Source: an uncultured Lachnospiraceae bacterium (lineage in GTDB: Bacteria > Bacillota_A > Clostridia > Lachnospirales > Lachnospiraceae). Taken from it: a DNA stretch of 5,889 nucleotides. Under the pieces are notes generated by a model, which made no database searches, was not told the origin of the DNA, and saw nothing but the letters and a program-made list of their open reading frames with translations. The position numbers and the translations under genes were made by a program. Location of the stretch: contig USJM01000117.1 in the NCBI GenBank assembly GCA_900555005.1, forward strand, positions 1-5,889, written 5' to 3'. Below are positions 1 to 5,425 of this stretch, piece after piece (the stretch's first letter is position 1; every line of letters starts with the position of its first letter).

Positions 1-843
1 TGCAGCTCCGTCAGGTACTCGCTCTCGACGTTCGTTTCATAACGGTCGTGTGACAGAATTCCATCGGATCTCCCATGACCGCCATGTGGTGCCGGGAGGC
101 GTAGGCAAAAAGCTTCGGGACCAGCAGCTTTGTCTTCTGGAAACCGCCCCGGTAGCAGACGGACAGGTAGGTGCCGGCCGGCAGCGTATAGTTGCAGTGA
201 AATTTCAGATAGGGCGAGTAGAAGAACACCTTCTTGGTTCTGTAGTCGGTCCCGGCATCATTGTGCGCATGGATATCAAGCATGTAGCAGTCACAGGCTC
301 CGATTGTCGAGATGGTGTCTGTTCTGGAGAGAAGGGACGGATCCCGCTTCTTCATGTCCTTCCAGACCGCGTCTGTGTAGCGGGCAAGCTCCAGATTGAT
401 TTCTTCATCCGGCATGTAGGAATCGCGAAGCATCAGTACATGCCGCGCAGGAAGCTCGAGCTCCGAGACAGAGCCGCTGCAGTCCCGCTCCAGGTTCTCC
501 CGGATGGAGCGCAGCCTGCCATCGATATTTGTTTTCTTTTTTTCAAGCACCCGGATCTGGTTCTGGATCCGGGTGCTTTCTGTCTCCAGCATCTCTGTGA
601 CATGGCGGATGTTCCGGTCTCTCTCGAAGGTCAGAATCTCGTCTGTCGAAAAGCCAAGATCCAGAAGCTCCCGCACCGTATTCATCGTCCGGACATCGTC
701 AATCGTGTAGGTGCGGAATTGCTGGAGGGATCCCGGACAGGATGAAGGAGTCCGACCTTCTCATAGTACCGGATGGAATCCTGGCCGATATGGAAAAGCC
801 TGGACAGGTCTCCGATTTTAAAGCGTGCTTTCCTTGCCGACAT
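1..843 (-). pseudogene. MerR-family regulator with GyrI/BmrR-like effector domain, frameshifted and cut by the window edge
   Basis: The first part (from 843) reads a typical MerR winged helix: FKIGDLSRLFHIG followed by IRYYEKVGLLHPVRDP. The frame is then lost at about 715-720 and resumes one frame over as RTYTIDDVRTMNTVRELLDLGFS, the usual end of the MerR DNA-binding domain. A coiled-coil linker follows (about 510-620), then a GyrI-like small-molecule-binding domain with LPAGTYLSVCYRGGF and GDPMEFCH. A second loss at about 48-49 shifts the frame again. The restored frame gives DRYETNVESEYLTEL, the standard end of this domain, and runs off the left edge. Each break is repaired by one inserted base. 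I chose the ATG at 843 because it directly precedes the conserved region and has AGAGAGG upstream, though at a long spacing; an in-frame ATG at 882 lacks a ribosome site. The family binds promoters with long spacers and senses hydrophobic compounds. Its divergent position suggests it controls the flavodoxin-hrtBA operon, which is inference. Sequencing error could explain both breaks. Confidence 0.85.
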
Positions 844-871
844 CTGAAAACGGGAGCCTCTCTTTCTGAGT

Positions 872-902
872 GATCCCAACATATTTGTTAGGGAGCGGGA
901 TC
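872..902. repeat. Nested inverted repeats, candidate operator
   Basis: GATCCC at 872-877 and GGGATC at 897-902 form a 6-bp dyad with a 19-base spacer. Nested inside is a second imperfect dyad, TCCCAACA (874-881) facing TGTTAGGGA (886-894), with one bulged base. Both overlap the -35 element of the plus-strand promoter candidate at 885-913 and lie just upstream of the MerR start. The position suits a regulator acting on both directions, but no binding protein can be assigned from sequence alone. Confidence 0.4.
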
Positions 903-913
903 ATGGTTATAAT
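885..913 (+). promoter_or_regulatory. Candidate sigma-A promoter facing the flavodoxin operon
   Basis: TTGTTA (885-890) and a perfect TATAAT (908-913) are separated by 17 bases. By hexamer match this is the best plus-strand promoter in the intergenic region. A start near 920 would give a leader of about 205 bases before the flavodoxin ATG, which is long. It overlaps the dyads at 872-902. Confidence 0.5.
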
Positions 914-993
914 CGAAAAAACAGATACTGCTTATTATAATGGATTGCAGATTCAGATGCCACCAGACGGACGCATGAGAAAGGGAGCTTTTC

Positions 994-1020
994 GGTGGAG
1001 AGAAATAATCTCCATTGCCG
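994..1020 (+). other. Small hairpin in the possible operon leader
   Basis: TGGAGA (996-1001) pairs with TCTCCA (1009-1014) around a 7-base loop, and a CGG/CCG pair can extend it past a bulge. No U-run follows, so it is not an intrinsic terminator. It matters only if the upstream promoter (885-913) is used, when it would sit in the mRNA leader. Confidence 0.3.
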
Positions 1021-1058
1021 ATTGCATTCTGTAAAAGAATCGGATAGAATAACCTTAA

Positions 1059-1089
1059 AAATTGATTAAAACTAAATAGATATCAATTT
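1059..1089. repeat. 8-bp perfect inverted repeat, candidate operator
   Basis: AAATTGAT (1059-1066) and ATCAATTT (1082-1089) are perfect reverse complements with a 15-base spacer. The repeat overlaps both hexamers of the promoter candidate at 1062-1092, immediately upstream of the flavodoxin ribosome site. That is the expected place for a regulator of this operon. AT-rich sequence makes chance dyads more likely, so confidence is moderate. Confidence 0.45.
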
Positions 1090-1092
1090 AAT
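1062..1092 (+). promoter_or_regulatory. Candidate promoter with 19-base spacer (MerR-type architecture)
   Basis: TTGATT (1062-1067) and TTTAAT (1087-1092) are separated by 19 bases. This over-long spacer is the known hallmark of promoters that MerR-family proteins activate by DNA distortion. A start near 1099 would leave a leader of about 28 bases before the flavodoxin ATG, a normal length. The hexamers are only partial matches (4/6 and 5/6), and the dyad at 1059-1089 is centred about 3 bases off the promoter midpoint, so this is suggestive only. Confidence 0.4.
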
Positions 1093-1126
1093 AACGCAAA
1101 CCAGCAGTTGAAAAGGAGCAGAGACA

Positions 1127-1525
1127 ATGAAAAACGCTGTCAGGTATTATTCAAGATCAGGGAACACAAAGGCGGCCGCAGAGGCGATCGCACGGGCAAT
1201 CGGAACAGATGCGGTATCTGTGGACTCCGCCTCCGCACCACTTCAGGAGTCTGTTGATGTCCTGTTCATCGGCGGGGCACTCTATGCCTACGGAATTGAC
1301 GAGCATCTGAAAGCGTACCTCGGCAGTCTGAAGAAGGATCAGGTCAAAAAGGCGGTCGTATTCTCCACCTCCTGGATATCAAAGCACGCCATTGACCTGA
1401 TCAGGGGCGAGCTGAACCGGAAGGGGATCCCGGTTGAGAAGGAAACGCTTTACTTCAGAGGAAAGCCGGGTGAAAAACAGCTGCAGGATGCGGCGAACGT
1501 GGCAAGAAGAATCTGCGGACAGTGA
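1127..1525 (+). CDS. Short flavodoxin-family protein
   Basis: A 132-residue cytoplasmic protein of the flavodoxin fold, expected to bind FMN and carry electrons. The N-terminal phosphate loop SRSGNT is at residues 9-14 after the first strand. The second flavin-contact loop is IGGALYAYG at 48-56 and the third is FSTSW at 79-83. It is slightly shorter than classical flavodoxins (about 140-170) and not rich in acidic residues, so it is more like the single-domain redox or HemG-like flavodoxins than a bulk electron carrier. AGGAG at 1114-1118 lies 8 bases before the ATG. It is the first gene of an operon: the stop is followed after 8 bases by hrtB, so the two are co-transcribed. Its partner and electron acceptor are unknown. 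Next to a haem-type exporter, a role in redox handling of porphyrin or the exported compound is plausible but inferred. Confidence 0.88.
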   Translation: MKNAVRYYSRSGNTKAAAEAIARAIGTDAVSVDSASAPLQESVDVLFIGGALYAYGIDEHLKAYLGSLKKDQVKKAVVFSTSWISKHAIDLIRGELNRKGIPVEKETLYFRGKPGEKQLQDAANVARRICGQ

Positions 1526-1533
1526 GGTAGATC

Positions 1534-2616
1534 ATGAGACTGGGCATCAGGGAGCTGAGACATAACTGGAAAAAATACCTGCTGGTAGAGATCATCGTTG
1601 TGCTGATGATGTTCATGGTTCTGTTTCTGTCCGGGCTGGTCAAGGGACTGGGCAGAGCCGTGTCATCCGGCATTGACAACATGAAGGCAGATACATTTAT
1701 TCTCAAGGAAGACGCAGAGAAGCTGATCACCCTCTCCAGCCTTACACAGAAGCAGTACGAGGCTGTACAGAAGGAGTACGGGGACAAGGCTGCATCTATT
1801 GACATTCAGCGGATGTATCTTCAGAAGGATGAGGATGCAGACAAGGCAGATGTCACTTACTTCGCAATCGATCCGGACAGTTTCCTGAATCCGGACGTAT
1901 ATGAGGGAGAGAAGCTGTCTTCAGAGGAGCATGCTGTCGTTCTGGATGATGACTATGAGAGCGATGGCATCAAGGTCGGTGACGAGATCATCGATTCAGC
2001 ATCCGGGGTCCGGCTGAAGGTTGCCGGGTTCACAAAAGATGCGATGTACGGGCATACGTCGGTCGCATACATTTCGACAAAAACCTACCGGGAGATCATG
2101 AAGAAGGCAAACCCGATGTACCAGGAGACGGTGCATGCTGCTGCCATTGAGGGCAGCGCAGGCAGCAGGGTTGACGGAACGAAGGAATATACGAAGGCGG
2201 AAATCATCAAGGCAATCCCGGGATATCAGGCGGAGCAGATGACCATCACGATGGTCGAGTGGCTGCTTGTCGTCATCACGGCGCTTGTAATCGGCATCTT
2301 CTTCTTTGTCATCAATCTCCAGAAGGAGAAGGAGTTCGGTGTCCTCAAGGCCATCGGTACCAGCATGGGAAGTCTGGTCCGCATGATCCTGAGTCAGGTG
2401 TTCGTGATTGCAGTTTTCGGAGCATTGGTTGCGGCAGGCCTGGTGGCAGCGATGAGTGCGGTGCTGCCGGCAACGATGCCCTTCTATCTTCAGACCACCC
2501 AGTCGGCGATTGTGCTTTGCGCGTTCGTCCTGATCTCGATTCTCGGGAGTCTGGCGACTGTTGTCAGAGTGGCTGGAATTGACCCGGCTCAGATTATCGG
2601 AGGTGATTTCCAGTGA
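1534..2616 (+). CDS. hrtB: HrtB-type ABC transporter permease (haem/porphyrin efflux family)
   Basis: A 360-residue membrane protein of the MacB/FtsX fold: one N-terminal membrane helix (about 15-36), a large extracytoplasmic domain (about 44-235) and three C-terminal helices (about 243-262, 284-307, 324-344). Recalled similarity to Staphylococcus aureus HrtB is clear at several points: MYGH with ISTKTY in the outer domain, YQAEQ at 231-235, GVLKAIG after helix 2, ATMPFYLQTTQ at 313-323 and the C-terminal DPAQIIGG at 350-357. Length also fits (HrtB is about 350). In staphylococci and lactococci HrtB with HrtA extrudes haem from the membrane. Whether the substrate here is haem, another tetrapyrrole or a different lipophile cannot be read. 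GAGG overlapping the flavodoxin stop (1524-1527) serves as ribosome site. The gene order, permease before ATPase, is reversed relative to staphylococcal hrtAB. The end overlaps hrtA by 4 bases. Confidence 0.88.
   Translation: MRLGIRELRHNWKKYLLVEIIVVLMMFMVLFLSGLVKGLGRAVSSGIDNMKADTFILKEDAEKLITLSSLTQKQYEAVQKEYGDKAASIDIQRMYLQKDEDADKADVTYFAIDPDSFLNPDVYEGEKLSSEEHAVVLDDDYESDGIKVGDEIIDSASGVRLKVAGFTKDAMYGHTSVAYISTKTYREIMKKANPMYQETVHAAAIEGSAGSRVDGTKEYTKAEIIKAIPGYQAEQMTITMVEWLLVVITALVIGIFFFVINLQKEKEFGVLKAIGTSMGSLVRMILSQVFVIAVFGALVAAGLVAAMSAVLPATMPFYLQTTQSAIVLCAFVLISILGSLATVVRVAGIDPAQIIGGDFQ
2599..2606 (+). promoter_or_regulatory. Strong ribosome binding site deciding the hrtA GTG start
   Basis: GGAGGTGA is a near-perfect Shine-Dalgarno sequence, 6 bases before the GTG at 2613. 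It lies inside the end of hrtB and supports the GTG start with a 4-base GTGA overlap (translational coupling). Confidence 0.8.
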
Positions 2617-3272
2617 CGCAGGAAATATTAAAACTCAGCAATATTGTGAAATCTTATGAAGACGGGCGGACAAGAAGGACGATCCTGAGCCAGGTCAATC
2701 TGACCGTACGGGAAGGAGAGTTTGCGGCGATTGTCGGACCCTCCGGCTGCGGCAAAAGTACCCTTCTGAATATCGCCGGCATGATGCTGTCGCCGGATGA
2801 GGGAGAGGTTGACCTGTGCGGAACGAATGTCACAAAGCTTTCTCCAGGGAAATGGACGAGGATCCGTAAAGAGCAGATTGGCTTTATCTTCCAGAGCCAT
2901 CAACTTCTGCCGTATCTGAAGGCAGGGGAGCAGCTCTCGGTGCTTCTGAAGACGAGTCAGACGGAGGTTCAGAGCCTGTTCCAGGAGCTCGGCATAGAGA
3001 ACATCATCGATCAGTACCCGGCAAAGCTATCCGGAGGAGAACGGCAGCGTGTGGCGATCGCAAGAGCATTTGCCACGGACGCGAAGCTGATTCTCGCAGA
3101 TGAGCCGACCGCCTCACTTGACTCCGAGCGCGGCAGGCATGCAGTCGAGATGATCCAGATGGAAGTCCACAGACGCAGCAAGGCAGCCGTCATGGTCACA
3201 CATGATGAGCGGGTTCTCGATCTCGTCGATACCATCTACAGGATGGAAGACGGAAAACTCAGAGCGGTCTGA
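2613..3272 (+). CDS. hrtA: HrtA-type ABC transporter ATPase
   Basis: A 219-residue cytoplasmic ATP-binding subunit with all core motifs intact: Walker A GPSGCGKST (42-50), Q-loop glutamine 94 in IGFIFQSHQLLPYLK, signature LSGGERQR (139-146), Walker B LILADEP (159-165) with glutamate 164, D-loop SLD (168-170) and H-loop histidine 197 in VTHDE. It belongs to the LolD/MacB/HrtA branch that powers FtsX-type permeases. The IGFIFQS..LPYLK..EQL stretch closely resembles staphylococcal HrtA as I recall it. It starts with GTG overlapping the hrtB stop, so the two are translationally coupled and form one pump, presumably two HrtA with two HrtB. It is the last gene of the operon: the next gene has its own promoter. 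No regulatory domain is fused. Confidence 0.9.
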   Translation: MTQEILKLSNIVKSYEDGRTRRTILSQVNLTVREGEFAAIVGPSGCGKSTLLNIAGMMLSPDEGEVDLCGTNVTKLSPGKWTRIRKEQIGFIFQSHQLLPYLKAGEQLSVLLKTSQTEVQSLFQELGIENIIDQYPAKLSGGERQRVAIARAFATDAKLILADEPTASLDSERGRHAVEMIQMEVHRRSKAAVMVTHDERVLDLVDTIYRMEDGKLRAV

Positions 3273-3304
3273 ACGAGGCACTCGGCGCATCCTTCATGAG
3301 GAGA

Positions 3305-3348
3305 CTCCCCGGGAAGCTGCCTAGGAAGTTTTGGCCTCGGAGGTTTTT
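3305..3348 (+). terminator. Weak candidate terminator after hrtA
   Basis: Just downstream of hrtA an imperfect hairpin can form, for example CCTAGG (3320-3325) with CCT...AGG (3335-3343) and a 3-base bulge, or a longer arm using CTCC (3305-3308) with GGAG (3339-3342). It is directly followed by TTTTT (3344-3348). The stem is poor, so termination may be partial. The position between the operon and the next gene's promoter fits. Confidence 0.3.
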
Positions 3349-3379
3349 GCCGGAGCGTGTCGATTTTCATGAGCGGCCG

Positions 3380-3388
3380 TGTTATAAT
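3380..3388 (+). promoter_or_regulatory. Extended -10 promoter for the flavin-reductase-like gene
   Basis: TGTTATAAT is a perfect extended -10 (TGn plus TATAAT at 3383-3388). The -35 position 17 bases upstream holds only TCGATT (3360-3365), a weak match, which is typical of extended -10 promoters. Predicted start is near 3395, giving a leader of about 60 bases. Confidence 0.65.
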
Positions 3389-3406
3389 TCTCATATCGGT
3401 TTATAT

Positions 3407-3430
3407 CAGGCATCCGTGACCGGGTGCCTG
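3407..3430 (+). other. 9-bp hairpin in the leader of the flavin-reductase-like mRNA
   Basis: CAGGCATCC (3407-3415) pairs with GGGTGCCTG (3422-3430), nine pairs with one G-U, around the loop GTGACC. It lies about 12 bases after the predicted start and about 12 bases before the ribosome site. There is no U-run, so it is not a terminator. It may stabilise the mRNA or modulate translation. I could not match it to a known riboswitch class. Confidence 0.5.
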
Positions 3431-3454
3431 AAAAGCGTGAAAGGCGGAAGAAAG

Positions 3455-4009
3455 ATGAAGGAATTTTCAGGTCAGAAATCAGTGATCACACCGGAGGGCG
3501 TTTTTATTATTGGAACCTATGATGAAAACGGGACACCGAATGCCATGAACGCGGCATGGGGCCAGCAGAGTGATTATGGTGAGATCACTCTTTTCCTCGG
3601 AAAGCACAAGACAACAGAAAACATCAAGAAGACAAAGGCGTTCACGGTTGCTATGGCGACGAAAGATACGGTCGTCATTTCTGATTATTTCGGTATGGAG
3701 ACCGGCAATAAGGTCAACAAGATCGAGAAAGCCGGAGTGCACGTGCACAAGGCAGCTCATGTGAATGCACCGGTTATTGAGGAGTATCCGCTGACACTGG
3801 AATGCGAGCTGAAATCGTGGGACGATGAGACTGGAATCCTGGTTGGAACCATTGTAAGCTCACAGGCAGATGAAAGCATCCTCACAGATGGGAAAGTGGA
3901 TCTGGATAAGATGCAGCCGATTATGTTTGATATGGCGACGAATACATATCGTGTCATCGGACCGGTTGTGGGAAAAGCATTCCATGACGGGCTGCAGCTG
4001 AAAGGATAA
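3455..4009 (+). CDS. Flavin-reductase-like (FMN split-barrel) protein
   Basis: A 184-residue cytoplasmic protein of the flavin-reductase-like domain family (flavoredoxin type), which binds FMN and moves electrons between reduced cofactors, iron-sulfur proteins and acceptors. The opening GVFIIGTYDENGTPNAMNAAWGQ has the typical strand-turn-strand and the N-A-M-N-A-A-W flavin-site segment (about residues 28-34). The middle holds the usual FTVAMATKD strand and the end a KPI/QPIMFD-like strand. I chose the ATG at 3455 because AGGCGGAAG precedes it; an in-frame upstream ATG at 3296 would read through the promoter and the leader hairpin. It has its own promoter and terminator, so it is a single-gene transcript. 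It sits beside a flavodoxin operon, and two flavin proteins together suggest redox teamwork, but a shared pathway is not shown. Electron donor and acceptor are unknown. Confidence 0.88.
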   Translation: MKEFSGQKSVITPEGVFIIGTYDENGTPNAMNAAWGQQSDYGEITLFLGKHKTTENIKKTKAFTVAMATKDTVVISDYFGMETGNKVNKIEKAGVHVHKAAHVNAPVIEEYPLTLECELKSWDDETGILVGTIVSSQADESILTDGKVDLDKMQPIMFDMATNTYRVIGPVVGKAFHDGLQLKG

Positions 4010-4035
4010 TAAAGTTTACATTTTCATGATAGGGC

Positions 4036-4071
4036 AAGTCCTGGTGGAAGGAATTCCATCAGGGCTTTTTT
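4036..4071 (+). terminator. Intrinsic terminator of the flavin-reductase-like gene
   Basis: GTCCTGGTGGAA (4038-4049) pairs with TTCCATCAGGGC (4054-4065) over 12 pairs, two of them G-U, with a GGAA tetraloop, followed by six T (4066-4071). It lies 26 bases past the stop codon. On the minus strand no T-run follows the stem, so it is a poor terminator for the convergent nuclease gene. Confidence 0.9.
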
Positions 4072-4178
4072 AATTGTTGAGCATCGGTGGAGGCATTTCC
4101 TTCGCGCCGGAGACAGAAGCGCTGGAAAGGGGCAGAACGTCTTGACAGGGAAAGAGGGATACAGGGGAGGGGACCTCC

Positions 4179-5408
4179 TCAGGGGTTGCACCTTTTGCAG
4201 GGTTCATACCCCATTGAGATCAGGTCATCCCTGGAACCGGTGTACTCCATCTTGTTGGAATCGGACATCTGGCCGACAGAGCTGCAGCCCGGATAATGGA
4301 ACTTCCCGGTGTTTGTATTGACGATGTACGTCATAGCCGATCCTCCGGAGGTACTTTCCGGGGCGGATACTATCTGCGGCGATTCTCCGGACGCCTGATC
4401 CTGAGGAGTGCTGGCCTGTTTGCTTATACTCTGTGATGCGTCAGAGCTGGCGTCAAGAAGATCATAGGCGTTCATCCCCAGAGCCAGCGCAAGAGCCGCA
4501 TCAATGCCATCTCCCGGGAGGCTGTGATTCTGCCTGAACGCCGCAGCGGCCGCTGCTGTTCCGCTTCCTGCGATTCCGTCGGGCGAACCGCAGTCATAGC
4601 CCTGATCGTTCAGCGCCTTCTGGACAGCCTTGATGACAGAAGGAGAGGAAAAGTTCACGCCATCATATTTGGCAGTTTCACTTCCGGTATAGGGCTTGCC
4701 GGAACTGTCGCCGGTTGCATAGTCGATGAAAATGCCTGGCTGGACATTGTAACAGTAAACGTTAAAGGAGACGCCGCTTCCGCTGTCCTCAACGGACTCC
4801 GCTTCCATCAGGACTCCCGATGCCAGCAGGTTGCTGTCTTCAAAAATCGGAGTAACGCGGTAGAGCACATGGTTCCCGGTTTCCTTTATATAATCGGCGA
4901 CCTGGTTCTCATAGGGCAGCATGCCCTCGACGTTCATGTACCGGGTTCCGGTGATCAGGTTCTCTTCATTGGCATTCTCCCCGGACAGCTCGTAGGCAAT
5001 CAGATGACAGCGGTTATAAAGATAATTGCCATCGATTCCCTCATATTTTACAGTATGCCACCCACTAGGCTTAATCATACCTATTTCTCCGCGTTCTTCG
5101 GTAGGCATAATATCAATACCAACGCAAGCCATTACAACACCGCAGCGCCCAAGCTCATCAAGTTGAGAATAATATTCATAAGACTCTGTTACCATATCAC
5201 TGTTACCAAATGCGGGCTGATTATTATTTAAAACAACATAGGGTTGTTGGCCGTCAAATGCAGGTATTTCATCAAGTGTTGCGGCATAAGAAACATTATC
5301 AAACAAACCGTTAATTTGGCTTAAATTGTTTGTAAATGTTATGTCACAAGCTGATAAAAACAGTAGAAAGGATAACAATAAAGCTATGATAGCGCTTTTA
5401 ACTTTCAT
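4179..5408 (-). CDS. Lipoprotein EndA-like DNA/RNA non-specific endonuclease with peptidoglycan-binding and C-terminal Cys/His domains
   Basis: A 409-residue surface protein. Residues 1-21 are a lipoprotein signal with lipobox LSAC (lipidated Cys21). A DNA/RNA non-specific endonuclease domain of the streptococcal EndA type follows (about 48-230), with the catalytic-type NRCHLIAYEL at 132-141 (His135) and the ENANEENLITGTRYMN block (144-159) carrying the metal-binding Asn. Residues about 254-311 resemble a peptidoglycan-binding domain (PDGIAG at 276-281), in which the usual helix is replaced by a run of six alanines (285-290). A Ser/Gln-rich linker leads to a terminal module, YIVNTNTGKFHYPGCSS to EPCKRCNP, with His371, Cys375, Cys404 and Cys407 as a probable zinc site. 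The likely role is degrading extracellular nucleic acid at the cell surface for nutrition, defence or DNA uptake. I chose the ATG at 5408 because GGAG (complement of 5416-5419) lies 7 bases upstream and the signal peptide starts there. The first third of the gene is AT-rich and the rest GC-rich. Confidence 0.9.
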   Translation of the reverse strand: MKVKSAIIALLLSFLLFLSACDITFTNNLSQINGLFDNVSYAATLDEIPAFDGQQPYVVLNNNQPAFGNSDMVTESYEYYSQLDELGRCGVVMACVGIDIMPTEERGEIGMIKPSGWHTVKYEGIDGNYLYNRCHLIAYELSGENANEENLITGTRYMNVEGMLPYENQVADYIKETGNHVLYRVTPIFEDSNLLASGVLMEAESVEDSGSGVSFNVYCYNVQPGIFIDYATGDSSGKPYTGSETAKYDGVNFSSPSVIKAVQKALNDQGYDCGSPDGIAGSGTAAAAAAFRQNHSLPGDGIDAALALALGMNAYDLLDASSDASQSISKQASTPQDQASGESPQIVSAPESTSGGSAMTYIVNTNTGKFHYPGCSSVGQMSDSNKMEYTGSRDDLISMGYEPCKRCNP

Positions 5409-5425
5409 AGAATAACTCCATATAT

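Larger units (their letters stand above)
844..1126. other. Divergent intergenic control region
   Basis: This stretch separates the minus-strand MerR gene from the plus-strand flavodoxin operon and contains no convincing gene. It is AT-rich compared with its flanks, has several TATAAT-like hexamers on both strands (for example 908-913, 934-941 and 1045-1050), two dyads (872-902 and 1059-1089) and a small hairpin (994-1020). A further weak plus-strand candidate is TTGCAT at 1022-1027 with TAGAAT at 1045-1050, 17 bases apart. For the MerR gene the best minus-strand candidate is a TATAAT whose complement lies at 934-939, with GTGGCA 18 bases upstream; this is weak. Which promoter is used cannot be decided by reading. 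Confidence 0.7.

Noticed and set aside
50..745. Long plus-strand open frame opposite the MerR gene
   Set aside because: It lies entirely over the broken MerR gene in antisense, has no recognisable protein features, and the minus strand shows clear family motifs.
1127..1525. Flavodoxin as the BilS partner of a bilirubin reductase
   Set aside because: No bilirubin reductase-like gene is in the window, so this specific assignment has no support beyond the shared fold.
3296..3454. Upstream ATG extending the flavin-reductase-like protein by 53 residues
   Set aside because: The extension would span the extended -10 promoter and the leader hairpin, looks unlike the family, and a ribosome site sits at the later ATG.
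4087..4296. Short plus-strand open frame after the terminator
   Set aside because: It runs into the nuclease gene in antisense, has no clear ribosome site and resembles nothing known. The remaining intergenic bases 4072-4178 hold nothing I can name.
4524..5231. Plus-strand open frame of 235 residues opposite the nuclease gene
   Set aside because: It is antisense to a well-recognised nuclease, has no good ribosome site and no recognised domain.
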